This document shows positions 24,801-38,000 of a stretch of DNA of 64,000 nt, piece after piece. The notes below the pieces were generated by a model, which searched no databases, was not told where the DNA came from, and saw nothing but the letters and a program-made list of their open reading frames with translations. The stretch covers positions 10,534,622 to 10,598,621 of the forward strand of contig NC_049907.1 in NCBI RefSeq assembly GCF_001411555.2. The letters are read 5' to 3'. Made by a program: the position numbers and the translations under genes. Position 1 is the first letter of the stretch, and each line of letters begins with the position of its first letter. This DNA is from Juglans regia. Taxonomy: Eukaryota > Streptophyta > Magnoliopsida > Fagales > Juglandaceae.

Positions 24801-27800
24801 GCTACAGTAATATACAATTAAGATGGGAAAACATAATTATATAACAACTCAATAAAGACATAAATTTTTATTGATAAAGGATACTGAAACTTTGGCCGGA
24901 AATATTGACACATTGTGTGGAGGAGAAGGCAAGCTTGGCCCCAAGCAGCATTTATCTCATCCCACTCAACCTATATGATTCCAGAATATGATAAATATCA
25001 TAATTAAAACCTAACTATCAGATTATTATGAAACAAGTATTAAAAAGAGAAGTTCATTTAAAGCATACACTAGTAAAACTAATGGAAAGAATGAAAACTA
25101 AATGCCACACAGTCTCTAAATAGGAAGAGAGTACAAACTTATGAGGCGAGCAACAGCAGAGGTGCAATGAGTCCATAAAGCACAGGTATCCTCATTTTTT
25201 TTTTTTTTTTATGATAGGTAAACAAAACTATATTAATCAAAGAATAAGGCAAAGCCCGATACAAGTAAGAAAATACAGAGTGTGCCCTAGCTAGGACGGC
25301 ACCAAAGAAGTAAGGAAGTCATAAAGGTTCATGCCATTAAAATCAACAGCAATGGCCCATGTACATAGAGTGTTGTAAAATAAAACTTTAAGTTCCTCTA
25401 AAGATCTCTCTGTCTTCAAACGTCCTGGCATTGCATTCCTGCCACAAGCACCACATAATACAGATAGGGATCATCTTCCAAACTGCTTTAATTTGCTTCA
25501 AGCCTCCTAAAATTGTCCGGCTGGCCAGCACTGCCACTACAGTCTCTGGCATAACCCAAGCCAACTCTACTCTACTGATCACCTCATTCCACACCACCCT
25601 TGTTGTCTCGCAATGTAAGAGAAGGTGATCCACCGACTCTCCCCCTCCACTACACATGTAACACCAATACACTATGATTACCCACCTTTTCCTCAAATTG
25701 TCAGTTGTGAGAATTTTGCCCAACGATGTTGTCCAAACAAAAAAGGCAGCTTTGGAAGGTGTCTTGCGTCTCCAAAGTCTTTTCCAGGGAAAATAAGTGT
25801 TAGGCTCTTGAGTGAGAACCTTATAAAAAGAATGAACCAAGAATGCACCTTTCCCAACGGGTGACCACCATAGTCCATCTTCTTGTTGAGTATTTGGCTG
25901 AACGGAATACAAGAGGCTGTAAAAATCAGCAACGCTGCTCATCTCCCAATCCTATGCTGCTCTACTAAAACTGATATCCCAATGGATCTGACCCCCTGAA
26001 AGCCCCATGACATCCGCCATTGCAACTTCTTTATCACTTGCGATTTGGAATAATGACAGGAAAGAAACTTGTAGTGGGGTATCCCCACACCAAATATATT
26101 TCCAAAATTTAATCCTGGAACCCTCCCCCAACTGTAATCGAGTGTGACGAGTAAACACCTCCCATCCTTTTCTAATGTGTTTCCACAATCCCACTCCATG
26201 TGCTCCTCTAACTTCTTTAGTACTCCATCCCCCCCAGATGCCTACATATTTATGTTCAATCACCACCTTCCACAAGGCTTATGGTTCTTTATTATATCTC
26301 CACAACCATTTTTCAAGTAGCGTCCAATTAAAAATCCTCACATTTATAATACCCAAACCACCATTGGAGATAGGACGACATACCATATCCCACTTCATAT
26401 TGCAAGCTGTGTCAGACATCCTAAATACTAGGCTGTAAACTTGTCATCAGGCCACTTGCCATTTTTCATTTCAGCAGACAACTTAGTTTTCCAATTACCA
26501 AATATGCTGAACATTTTTATTTTTGGAAAGAAAACCTGCTGAACTTTAACACCTATGATATGCAGTTGGCAATTATGATATCCATTTAGTGATTTAGAAG
26601 TATCATAAGTGTTATAAATCTGCCGAAATGGAAATCCCCAAAATGGAAATACTAGGCTACAACCTTGTCATCAATTTAGTAATTTAGAAGTATCATCCTA
26701 TGAGTATGGTGATGGATAAGATTATTTTCCTTTTGTTCGGGATCAGCAAATACTTGATTTTGTGCTGATTGCTAATGAATGCTTACATAGTCGGTTGACG
26801 GAGGGCGTTCCGGGAGTTCTTTGCAAGCTTGATATGGAAAAGGCGAATGATCATGCAAATTGGGATTTCCTTTTCTCTATGCTTTGGAGATGTGGTATTG
26901 GGGATAGGTGGTGTGGGTGGATTGGACATTGTGTTTCTATTGCTCGGTTTTCAATGTTAGTCAATGGAAATCCTTGTGATTTTTTTCAAAGCTCGAGGGG
27001 CTTGAGACAGGGGGATCTGTTATCTCCTTTTCTCTTTGTTATTATCATGAAGGCATTGAGCCGTATGGTGGAGGCAACTGTAAGGGGGGTTTTCTCTCTA
27101 GTTTTACGATGGGAAATGCTAATAATGGAACTATCACAATTTCTCATCTCCTTTTTGCAAATGACATCCTTATCTTTTGTGATGCTAATCGTGGACAGAT
27201 TCAAACCTTAAGGGCTGTATAATTATGTTTTGAAGTTGTTTCGAGCCTTAAGGTGAATTTGGGAAAGTCGAAGATAGTTCTGGTGGGGGATGTGCGGAAT
27301 ATCAACTGTTTGGTAGATCTTTTGGGCTGTAAAGTCACTTCTCTTCCTTTAAAATATCTTGGTCTTCCGTTGGGGGCGTCTTTCAAGACTAGGAATATTT
27401 GGGATGGGGTGGTTGAGAAAAAAAATATTAGCAGGATGGAAGCGGCTATACTTATCAAAAGGGGGTAGAATTACTCTTATCAAAAGTACCATTTCCAATC
27501 TTCCGACTTATTTTCATTCTTTATTCCCATTGCCCGTAGGAGTGGCAAACCAGATTGAGAAGTTATTTCGTGCATTTCAATGGGGTGGAGTGGGAGAGGA
27601 GAATAAATTTCATCTTGTGAGCTGGAATAGAGTTTGTTGTCCTATTGTAAATGAAGGTTTGGGGGTACGAAATTTGAGTAGTTTTTTTTATAGGTAAAAA
27701 TCAGTTTAATTGAAAAAAGAAATTTGAGTAGTTTTAATTAGGCTTTATTGGGGAAGTGGCTGTGGAAGTATCAAATGGAAGGGGAATTGATGTGAAGGGA

Positions 27801-30800
27801 GGTTATTGATCAGAAATATGGGAGTGATTGGGGGGTTGGTGTCCTAAGGAGGTTAGGGGAACTTATGTGTGAGTCTTTGGAAATTCATTAGAAAGGGGTG
27901 GGAGGATTTTGTTAAATATGTTAATTTTGTTGCTGGAGAGGGCTCAAGGATTCGCTTTTGGTTTGATGTTTGGTGTGGTGAGCATGCTCTTTTTAGAATG
28001 TTTCCAACTATTTTTCGAATGGTAGCTAATCAGCATGCATCCATTTCGACTTGTTGATCCGTTCTAATGGTGCCTTGCAGTGGGATGTTTGTTTTATAAG
28101 AGCTGTCCAGGATTGGGAACTTGATGAGGTTGCAGATTTGTATACTTTCTTGTATTCTCTAGGTATCAAAAGTAATGAGAGGGACAAAATGTTATGGAAG
28201 CATACAGGGAGTAAAAGGTTTTCGGTTCGGTCATATTATAAGGTGATGACTGTTCAGCATTGCAGTTATTTTTCGTGAAAGCGTAATTGGAGGTCACACG
28301 TGCCGTCCAAAGTTGCTTTTTTTATTTGGACAGCATCACTTGGGAACATTTTGACAATCGATAATTTGAGGAAGCGTGGCTTCTTGTTATGGAGTGGTGC
28401 TCCATGTGTAAGAAACATGATGAATCAGTAGATCATTTTCTTCTACATTGTGAGGTGGCTAAGGCTTTATGGGATGGTGTTTTTTGTAGAGTTGGGCTGG
28501 CTTGGATAATGCCTATGAAAGTAGTGGAGTTACTTGCGTGTTGGAATGGGCTTCATGGTTGTCCTCAACTGGCTGCAGTGTGGAAGATTGTTCCTTTGTG
28601 TCTTATGAGGTATTTGGTGGGAAAGGAACGAGCGGTGCTTTAACAATAAGGAGCATAGTGTAGAGGAAATCTGGAAATTTTTTGTATTCTCTTTACTTCA
28701 ATGGTTTTCTGCCATTGTACCTAATGGAGGGTCTTCTGAATTTCTGTTTTCATTTTCTGCTTCTAGAATGTAATTAGGTGTTTCTTTTGTATACTTCCTG
28801 TGTACATGGGCTCCGCCTATTTCGTTCGATGAATAAAAGTGTCTTTCTTACTTAAAATAAATAAATAAATCTGCCGAATTTTTAACACCTATGACATCAA
28901 GTTGGCAACTACCAAGTAATGACATTGAGAGCAGAATTTCAAATGGAATGAAATATTTATCCAGCAAAATGTCGAGTTTCCAATACAGTCTACTAAACAA
29001 GGTAGACGAAGGACAGACTTCCAATTAACTGCAAGAAAAAACAGTTCTCAAAGGGAAGAAAAAGTGAGGGAGAGCGGGCACACGTAGTTTCCATACCGGC
29101 ACTTTAGGAAGCCTTCCAAGTCGAAAATTGTTAATTGTACCAAATTCTCCTTCCTGACAGATGGGGAAGGCATCATTGAGCACATTAGTTCGCTTCAACA
29201 ACTCCAAATGTGCTTGGGAAACTTCAATTCGTGCCAGAATTGCATCTCTCTCTTCCTGTTGGCCATCATAGATTTTGTTCTCATAAGATATTAAAAAAAA
29301 AAAAGGCATACAAAGATCAGGCTTTGTTAGAAAGAAGATAGAAAAAAAATACTGCCCATTTCTAGAAGAATCGAACAAAACCTTTGAGTTACCACAATAA
29401 ACTAAAACAGTCATAGAAAATATCAATATTTTTATTCTTTTACTTGCAAAAACAAATAATCATATTTTTGTTTCGCATACACAACTCATATACTCACGTG
29501 GGATGAAAAAGTTACTACCATCCATCTTTTACCTATTAGGAGAGGAGATGCAAGTTGGTCCAAGAACCACAAGCAAAATATCATCATATAAACACACCAT
29601 TTAACCACTAGCAGCAATAGTGGTATTAGCAACAATAAGCATTTTAATTCTCAATAAATTAATCAGTTAAGGGATAGTTAAAACCTACATTAGAAACAAA
29701 TCTATAAGAAATAAAAATTCAACATCAAAGAAGCTTAAAAAACCATGTAAGAATAACTTCACTGGATAACAACCAAGAATAAATAACCAAAATTTGAGGA
29801 ATAACAATTGGCCAAAGAGTAGGATCAGCAACACACCTGGTGTGAAATTAATTGAAACTGAAAATTATTAAACTCGTGCCAATACCTGTTACACATTGAA
29901 TTGATGAAGCATAAACAACTAATCATTTTAGAAGCTCAAGTGTTTAGTAAAGAAAGAGACATATATAAAGCATTTCTAATTGACAAAAGCAGTGAAAGAA
30001 AAGAAAAATTGGATGCATTCTTCTATATTATCGGGGAAGTACTGAAAAAATGATTTCACCAAACAGTGTGGAAGAAGAAACTAACCGCTCCTCCAATTCT
30101 TTAAAGCGGCTAGATTTCAACTCCAGCTCCTTCAGTTCAGCATTTACTTCAGCCTTCTGTCTCTCTGTTTCTTCAATTGCAGCTTCAAGTTTTCTCTCTT
30201 CTTCCTCAATCTACACCAACCATAAATTAATGAGTTACCATTTGGGTCTTAGATAAAAATATTTGTAATATCATACAATATCTAGTATCGTCTTAAGCAG
30301 CATATATGATAAAAGATGTCCTAATAAAATCACAACCCTTCTTAAAACACTCAATTAGTGAATCATTTCATCCGGTTAAATTGCAGACATACTAGTCTCC
30401 TGGCCTCATTAATTACAAGACCTTCATTCATGTGAAGCTGGCATAAAACCAGCAAAGATGGAAATTTTTTAATATAAAATAAGTAGCCAATGATGGATTT
30501 CCTAAATTTAAGCATAATCACTTGCATTTACTTACTTCATAAATTAAAATAGATTTATTAAATATTCGACATATAACAACATTCCCCACCAGCAAAAATG
30601 GAATAAGCATTCTTGCAGCCCTTAAGTGCTCAAAATGCCTAAGTTACCAGTGCAGATCAACAAATTGCATCACAAAACTCAATACTCCTCCAAAAATGAA
30701 GAGCTGGCAAACAACTTTTACCATCGAATAAATAGTGAGTGAGCTCTTTACATAGATGTACAAAGTCCCTGTAAATCTAAAAAGATAAAAAAAAAAAAAA

Positions 30801-32407
30801 AGCAGGACACACAAAGTGTGAATCATGAATTGATTGGGTCCAGTTAAGCACCTTTAGTTTCTCCTTCAGAAAATCAGCCTCGCTAAGAACAACTCGCGTG
30901 TCTCCCTCCAAGCGCTTAAGACAGGCTTCATATGCTTCAATATCCCTATTTACATCTTCAACCTCCTTGTCAAGTTTGTCAGACAACACCCTCATGCATT
31001 CTAGGCATAGCGGCTGCTCAACCTGTGGAACATGAACAACAACCAGACTGTAACATAAAATATGGCATTATAGATCAAAATTTAAAAATTGACTTTACGT
31101 TTCATATGAGTTCCTTTACATTAAGTATACCTGAGTCTGGGTTGTGGCGATCTCAAATGCACGTTTTAACACAGTTATAGTTGAGTGAAACCCAGAGTTG
31201 TGAGGCGGCAAAGGACCATTGGATCCTGCTTCAGTTGATGGCAAATGAGTCCCACTTCCATCAGATGCAGATTCAGACTTATACACAACCACAAAGGACT
31301 CTTCCATTGTCTTCCCCGGCTGACTCATATCAGGTGGCCCAACTCCACTGCGAGGACGAGGAGGAATCCCTTGTGACTGGGGTTTCTGCTTTGGTAGCAC
31401 AACAAAAGAGTTGTCCATGCGAGTTGAACCTAACACACTGTTGGCCCCATGAATTGAAGACCCTTGCATTCCTGCACATGCTCATTGCCAAACCACACTA
31501 ATCAAGAACAAACCTAATACTACCTTAATATTAAGCAAATTCTAAGAAGTAGATAATTTTACCTGTTCATCATTTTGCAGAATTCTAAATAGTGAAAAAT
31601 TTTAGGTCCCGCATGGTCATATGATACATATCCGAATGCATTTTATTTATGCAGGCAATGAATTTGCTAACTAGGGCTCGTCTCCTTTATAATAAGGCCT
31701 AATATGCCAGAAAGACAGTGATGCACATACACGCATTGACAGAGAGACGTAAATGGACAATTAAGGTACATTTTATTTTAAAATCACTCAACTTAAAAGA
31801 AAGGAAAGTTATTGGCACTCCACAACCAGAGTCCAAATACTAAAGTAAGCTCAGAAATAAGAATGAATGCAGGACCAAACCATTGCAGTTAAATACACTG
31901 ATTTTGTCAGGAATTTTGAAATTAAGCCCCGAAAAGATAGAATAACGCTGAGTATCCAAACCCAAGTATTATAATTAATCAAAAAGCAAAAAAAACAAAG
32001 ACATAGACTATCAGAATAAATTAAAAAAAAAAAAAAAGAATAAATTAAAATTATCAAAGCGAAACATATGATTTTATTCAAATGGTCCTTACAATCTATT
32101 CGCTAAGAGAGATGCATAAGAGCCTTAAAATAAGCAATTACAAAAAAGGATACGAAAAAGAAATCGCAGATATGAACAATTCCGTGTTCCAGGCTAAAAA
32201 GATGAACCAATTAAATAAAAAGATGAATTCGTTCGCAAAAGCTAACATATGAATTCAAAGAAGCTAACCGGAGCGAGAAGAGTAATCGTTCAAGAACTTG
32301 TCGGCGTAAGGATCAACGCCAACGATGGAGAGGGGGTGGCGGCAGTTCTGGCAGATCCATCGAGGCAAAGTAGGATCCACCGGGAGGGAACGACTCTTAT
32401 CCGCCAT
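18832..32407 (-). CDS. ATG6: Autophagy protein ATG6 / Beclin-1 homologue, 10 exons
   Basis: Exons in gene order: 32407-32269, 31471-31131, 31022-30852, 30210-30086, 29885-29837, 29255-29097, 24970-24885, 24119-24048, 23717-23568 and 19057-18832. They sum to 1518 nt, or 505 aa, with GT-AG introns and consistent phases; Arabidopsis ATG6 is close to this length. ATG6 is a core subunit of the class III PI3-kinase (VPS34-VPS15) complex that makes PI3P for autophagosome formation and vacuolar sorting. Visible marks are CxxC pairs at residues 19/22 (WICQNC) and 166/169 (PLCLEC), a long acidic/basic coiled coil (about 170-300) and the conserved C-terminal fold. That fold contains [54 protein letters not shown] and [13 protein letters not shown]. 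The stop follows GTDPQA. No break is seen in the coding sequence. Introns of 4.5 kb and 4.1 kb hold LINE pieces in both orientations. Confidence 0.95.
19095..19390. repeat. MITE-like dispersed repeat, copy b (ATG6 intron 9)
   Basis: The left end AGAGCTTGTTTGAGAAATGA and the reverse complement of the right end (AGGGCTCGTTTGGACACTAG) form imperfect inverted ends. Inside are ATAAGATGAGAAATTTTC and the TTTCACTACTACTCA blocks typical of this family. It is the clearest full-length copy. Confidence 0.6.
19560..22885 (+). mobile_element. LINE (non-LTR) retrotransposon, decayed, in ATG6 intron 9
   Basis: In order the plus strand gives an endonuclease part ([17 protein letters not shown], 19820-19875), reverse transcriptase parts ([20 protein letters not shown] near 20910-20960; [17 protein letters not shown] near 21390-21440) and [20 protein letters not shown] (21690-21750). 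A zf-RVT type C-terminus follows ([14 protein letters not shown] near 21990-22035). It ends after AATAAAATTTTG and a short A-rich tail near 22880. The catalytic FADD is FAED. Many stops and frameshifts make it inactive. It lies antisense to ATG6 and is 5' truncated within the endonuclease. Confidence 0.88.
25197..26405 (-). mobile_element. LINE 3' fragment, minus strand, in ATG6 intron 6
   Basis: The minus strand reads [65 protein letters not shown] and [17 protein letters not shown]. This is the RT C-terminus and zf-RVT region of plant LINEs. It ends in a poly(A) tail (T run at about 25197-25211 on the plus strand). It is 5' truncated near 26405 and in the same orientation as ATG6. Frame changes near 25940 and 26200 break it. 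Confidence 0.85.
26738..28870 (+). mobile_element. LINE 3' fragment, plus strand, in ATG6 intron 6
   Basis: Begins inside the reverse transcriptase ([13 protein letters not shown]), then [34 protein letters not shown] and [10 protein letters not shown]. The zf-RVT region follows ([32 protein letters not shown]). The 3' end (TGTATACTTCCTGTGTACAT near 28787, then GATGAATAAAAG) runs into an A-rich tail at about 28850-28870. The FADD catalytic motif reads FAND. Several frameshifts are present. It lies head-on to the LINE fragment at 25197-26405. Confidence 0.88.
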
Positions 32408-32934
32408 GCTCTCTCCTTCTTCCTTGACTCCTATTATGCTGCTCAGCTACAGAGAACAAATCAAAACAGTTTGAAGCTTGAAATTTGTTTTCTTTCTCGT
32501 TTCTGAGGTTTTTCTTTCTTCTCCTCTCTCTTTCTTTCTTCAAAAACAGACGATCGGGTTGGATACCGCACCGCCGTGACGTCGTGCGCTAGGTCAATTG
32601 TACGCATCATCATAGGATGTTTATTCTTTTTAAAAAATACTCTAGTGATAAAAATATTCTATAAAAATAATTTTATAAAATAAGATAAAATTATTTTTAT
32701 TATAAAATATATCTAAAAATTCACATCATTCTATAAGAATATTTTATTTAATTTCTTTATCGATATAACAATATTTTTTTTCCTGTGATACTACAATTAT
32801 GTCTAAAGTATTCCTTATATATTTTAATTTTTTTAATTTAAAAAAATAGAAAAATTTATTAGTGATAACTTTTTTAAACATTTAAAAAAATAAAAAAATA
32901 AAATACATTAGAAACATTTTTGAAGGCATATTTA

Positions 32935-33501
32935 GAGCATTCTCATTGGATTAGCTAAAAGTTAAATCTAATGAGAATTTAGCTATTAGGTGGATAAATT
33001 GCTCACATTGAATTAGCTATATTCCAAATATTTAGAATATAGCTACAGTAATATCCAAACTAATTTTCAAATTTGGAAGACACTATTCATTCATCAAATC
33101 ATTTTTATATTATTTCTTTCTCTTTCCTTTTAATATTAATTATTTCTCTCTCCATTTTAAATGACAATTGAAAAAATATAATTAGAATACAATTACAAAT
33201 TAATATATAATATTATAAATAGTAAAATATGAAAAAATAAAATAAATTCATAATTAAAAAAATTAAAAAATTAAAAAATTATTAATTACTCATTACTATA
33301 TAATGAATAAATAGATAATTCAATTTGGAGATTTGATGTGAATAGTCAAAATTAAATTCATCTTATATTATTTTATTGTCATATAATGAAAAAATGGCTA
33401 TTCCAATGTAGAGATTTATATAAATGGAATAGCTAAAAGTTAAATTCATCTTATATTCATCAAAAATATACTTTAATTTAGCTATTCCAACGAGAGTGCT
33501 C
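32935..33501. mobile_element. PIF/Harbinger-type MITE upstream of ATG6
   Basis: Terminal inverted repeats start GAGCATTCTCATTGGATTAG on the left and GAGCACTCTCGTTGGAATAG on the reverse of the right end. Both sides have the 3-bp direct repeat TTA (32932-32934 and 33502-33504), the usual target of Harbinger elements. It is 567 bases, AT-rich and non-coding, about 530 bases upstream of the ATG6 start codon, so it sits in the likely promoter. Confidence 0.8.
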
Positions 33502-33769
33502 TTAAAGACATCCAAGCATCTTCTTTCCTTTTCTTTTTTTATTTTTTTTTCCTTACCTCTTTACTTTTTGAAATAGTTTTGATTTCTATTTTTATAGTAT
33601 TTTAAATTAAAAAATTTATTTACAAGTTAATAGATGTTCTTGTAACTTAACAAAACTCTCGAAGCAGCCGATTCCAGGTTAATAGCTTTGTTTAGAGCCT
33701 ATCGTCTCTTTCACCAAAGCAGTAAAAAGCCAAGTTTTTTCTAACGAAGATAGAAGGTATTTTTAGGAT

Positions 33770-33975
33770 AGATTTGGGGGTGAGATGAGAATTTTATATT
33801 TTATTTTAAAATTTAAAATATTAAATTTTAATATTATTATTGTTTTGGAATTTGAAAAATATGTATTGGGATTTTAAAAAGTTGAATTGTTTATTATATT
33901 TTGTATAAAAATTTAAAAAATGTGTAATGATGAGATAAGATGAGATAAAAATTTTATATTTTGTTTGAAGTCTCA
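33770..33975. repeat. MITE-like dispersed repeat, copy c
   Basis: GGGGGTGAGATGAGAATTTT at the left and GTAATGATGAGATAAGATGA near the right, with an AT-rich core. Same family as the copies at 19095 and 38085; the right end is unclear. Confidence 0.5.
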
Positions 33976-33984
33976 AACCTGCAC

Positions 33985-34860
33985 TTAGTACTTCTTGAGT
34001 CTGCAAAGTCCGATTTCATTGATGGCAATTCTCTCTATGATTCGCTTTTCTTGGGTTCGAAGTTTACTTGGTTTCGTAGGAGAGATGGTACTTATATTGA
34101 GAAAATCTGGGGATCAGCCCATCTTAGAAAATCAGCCCCCAATTAGAATGCAACGCATCAGCTGCTTAGAAACGCGACGGCACCCAAACGGCATTCCTCT
34201 CTTCCTATTCGAACCCAGCGGGCACCCCACTCCATCCCAACCCAAACGCGATGGCACCCACTCCATCCCAACCTAAATTCGACGGCAGAGAACGGGTGCA
34301 ACTGCCTCTCGACAGCGCCAAACATCATCCCCCACTTCATTGGCAAAAATATTTGATATTTCACAAAAATAGTATCACCATTATTAGACTCTGCAGCTTT
34401 CGTGGTGCAGTTCTTAGACACTGTTGCGAGAAAAAGCTCTTGTTGAAGTTATTGATACTTATCATTGTTCTGAACCTTTTTTGAGCTGGATGAGTCTTTT
34501 GATTTTATTGATGAAGCTAAAAGATTGGGTGGTGGCGTTTGGTTCACTTCTTGGTGGGAAAATCTAGAAGTTTGAGTTTTCCTACCCTATCTAGGCTACT
34601 CACCTTCAGGGTCATTTTCTTGCCCATGGATTTTGCATCAGAAGGCTTATTTTTTATTTTATTGCGACGACAAGCTTGGGTGTAGTGGAAGGGGAAGGGC
34701 TGGAACGTGGAAGGAGAAGGGGAAGGGAACTAATCAGCTGCACCTCAATAACCTCCATAAGCTTACGTGTAGCCAGCCCGTTGGTGGGGCTGTTTTTCCT
34801 CCAACAGCAACTGGGCTGGTCCAAAGCGCCCCTCATTTATATTTAGGAAAGACTTGATCG
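33985..34860. other. No gene recognised; possible tiny LINE endonuclease remnant at its start
   Basis: The frame at 34050-34120 reads LGSKFTWFRRRDGTYIEKI, which recalls the LINE endonuclease motif 'LGFxGxKFTW', but the stretch is too short for certainty. The rest (34140-34860) has open frames on both strands with no family motif and a local CCATCCCAACC repeat. Confidence 0.3.
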
Positions 34861-34959
34861 TGTCCTTGACAATCATCCCTAACTCTTCATTTCCTGTTCG
34901 AAAAATTAACTAAAATGCTTGATCTGTTGTCGTATAATGTGTGAATGAGCATGTAATTA

Positions 34960-34992
34960 AGGATATAATATATATATATATATATATATATC
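34960..34992. repeat. TA microsatellite
   Basis: An (AT)n run just downstream of the RING-H2 exon of the ATL gene. Confidence 0.85.
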
Positions 34993-35065
34993 AAGAGTAC
35001 AGAAACACGAAGAGACGAAATATTGGAAGAATATTACAACACACAAAAATGCTAGTTTCAATACA

Positions 35066-38000
35066 TCAAACATTATTTGAAGTAGCATGATCATGTGCAG
35101 GGGATGGCGACTTTCGGCAGACTGGACATGTACTATTCATTCGGAGCCACTCGTCGATGCAATCAGCATGAAAGCAGTGTTTGCAATCCGGTATGCATCG
35201 AAGTATATCTTTGTTGCAGTACTCCGACAAGCAAATCGAGCAAGTGCCGTCATTGGGACCGGGGAGTCGCCGGCTCTCCCCGAGGACTAGCTTTTCGTAG
35301 GATTGAATGGTCGATTCGTCGAGACCCATCACTACAATGGTGGGCTGTGCTGACACTACTGCTACGACGCCTTGCGAGCTGTTGCTGCGCCCTGCAGTAG
35401 TAGTAGTATTGCGTCTGCCACGGTCCGTGAAACATGCGAAACATGCAACCCCAATAATGCATGTCATGACTGGTAAAGCGATGGAGAAGCAGATTATCCT
35501 GAATACTCGGAGATCATTGGGTAATCCGCCTGGAATTTGAAACCCATGCATTGATTAATGCATGTCCTGACGTTTAGATCGACTATAAATAGAGAAATTA
35601 TGCTTGATATATTTGCACATATATATAAAAAAAAAAAAAGACAGTCACGTGCCACCGAGCTTTGATGCCACCGGGATGATTCTAGCTTTTGCTTAGACAA
35701 ATATTTTCAATTAGAACATATAGAATTCAATTAGCTCAAGAGACCTCCACAAAGTAAAAACGTGGCATTATCATGATATGATATTATCAATCAATGATCT
35801 AATATTGACTATTGATTAGCCAACACTCACGTGGCATGCCATATCAGCAATGCTAGAAATATGTTGAGATGGCACCGAAATGTCAACTCGTACACAGCGC
35901 GCATCAATGCATAGGCCCCATGTCCCTAGCTAGAGCATCATTCAAGTGCACCAAATTAAATAGTCTAATTATGAGAATTAAGCACGTGCAAATCTCCACA
36001 TAGATATTCTATTTGGGCTATTATTGTTTTTTTACGCTCCCTCCCTCCCTCCCTGCCTCTCTCTCCTGTGACTGAATTTATAAAAATAAAAATATTAAAT
36101 GTCTCGAAAATGTATTTTGAAGATGTGTCTTGAATTTTTTTTTTACTTAATAATTAAATAAATATTTTTTAATGATATTATAAATTTTTTATTTCTTTTA
36201 TAAATATTTATGATGATTAAAAAAATATATAAAATAAAAGAAATAAAAAATAAACAAACATTTTTTGCATGTTCGGTGGACTTTCAGGCTATATCTCTTA
36301 GGAGATGTAGCACTACTCTTATAAAAAAAATGTATTTAAAAGTAGAGAGTCATTTTAATCTCTATTAGACGGGCGAATGGTAAAGAGTAAGAGGCCCATG
36401 TAATAGGCCCAAGCCGCCCAACAGGTTAGAAGCTTATGGTTACAATGTATATTTGTTACCACAGGATCATATCGCCCCAATATAATTATTATGGTAATTA
36501 ACATTGATAGAAGATATTTACTCTTATGAAAACGACAAGATATTCGAGATATTTATCATCGATATGTCAACTTGTTTATTCTACAATCATATCTCGAGAA
36601 TCAAGCACTCAAGATCTCGAGATTTGGGGAAAGAATAAATTGTCCTTATTAGCAACACTCCACCCCTATATAAAGGACCAATGCCAGCAACTCGAAGTAA
36701 GATATCCAAACCTCTATTGTCAAGTATACACCTATATCTCTAACTTAGGTATCTGAAGTGTACCAGGCACATTAGGCCACCTTTTTTTCCTTGTTGCAGG
36801 TTAACGGTCGCAATCGATTGGCAGTGAAACACAACCGCAATAGCGGCACCTTCCGTGGGCGACCACGTGGTTTTCACATGTCTACTACGATGTGCTCCCA
36901 AACAACCCGTGACCAAGATACTATTTTTGCAAATATGGAGGTGCAGCTTATAGAAATGGAAGAACAATTAAAGAAGATGAGCGAAATGATGGAGGCCCTC
37001 CAGCAAGAGAACGAGAGCCTAAAATGAAAAAACCAAGCCTACAATGAGGGCATGGAGCAAGACCATAGTGAACAACTAGAAGGAGAAGCATATACTGCAA
37101 GCAGAACAAATGTTAAGGAAGCGGAGAAAAAGAATATGCATGATGAATTGCGCAGCCTTGTTGAAAAATGTGAGGAGATGGTGGTGCAAACCCAAATTGA
37201 TATGGGGTATCAGTTATTTTCCCCCAAATCACTTCAAGATAATTTTATTATTTTTCCCCAAGTCTTATATTTATGATTATTCTTGTCTTGTTAGTAAATA
37301 TTTGGTTTCAAGTTTTGGAAGTGATTTTGATTTTGGCCAAATTTCAATTTGGGCGAATCTCTTCTTCTTTGTGTTGATCATCTATTGGAACTAGCCGCCA
37401 GACTTAATCTTAATTTTGTCCAGCGTCAGTTGTCATCAGAGCTTAAGCATATTTCATGGGATTATATCTCATCAGTTTCCTTGGTTAGTATTTCTGTTAG
37501 TCGTGGGCAGGTTCAGAACGAGGAAGTCTCGCATTGTGATCGTAGCGTTCAGGATGTGATGATTGAGGATTTGTAAAAACAGGCAACAGAGTTAACCCGA
37601 CATCTAGTGGCGCAAGATATTAGTGGTCGTGAGATGGAAAATCACGATTCTAATTCTAGTTTTGAGAACCCGTATCAGAATCGTGTTCTATTTTGGGAGC
37701 ACTATGGTATGGAGGAGCATCATGGGGACTTTATTTTCAGAGTTGATTTACCAAAATTTCACAATACTCTTCAAGCTGAAGGTTTCGTTGACTTATTGCA
37801 TGAGATTGAGAGGGCTTACTACTCTGAGGAATAAGAGTTTTACGATACTTATCTTAATGAATGAAGATAACCTAGTGGATTATGTAACTATTTTTGTTGA
37901 AAACATAGAAAGTTTGGGAAAAGAAAATGGTTTGAAGTTTTGAAGTTTGAAGATCATGAATTAACTTTTGAGACAATTAAGTATGTTGATTTTCTTGAAG

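Noticed and set aside
31181..31501. A 106-codon plus-strand frame
   Set aside because: It is antisense to ATG6 exon 2, which has strong family support.
34633..34857. A 74-codon plus-strand frame rich in Gly and Lys
   Set aside because: An overlapping minus-strand frame is equally long and neither shows a domain.
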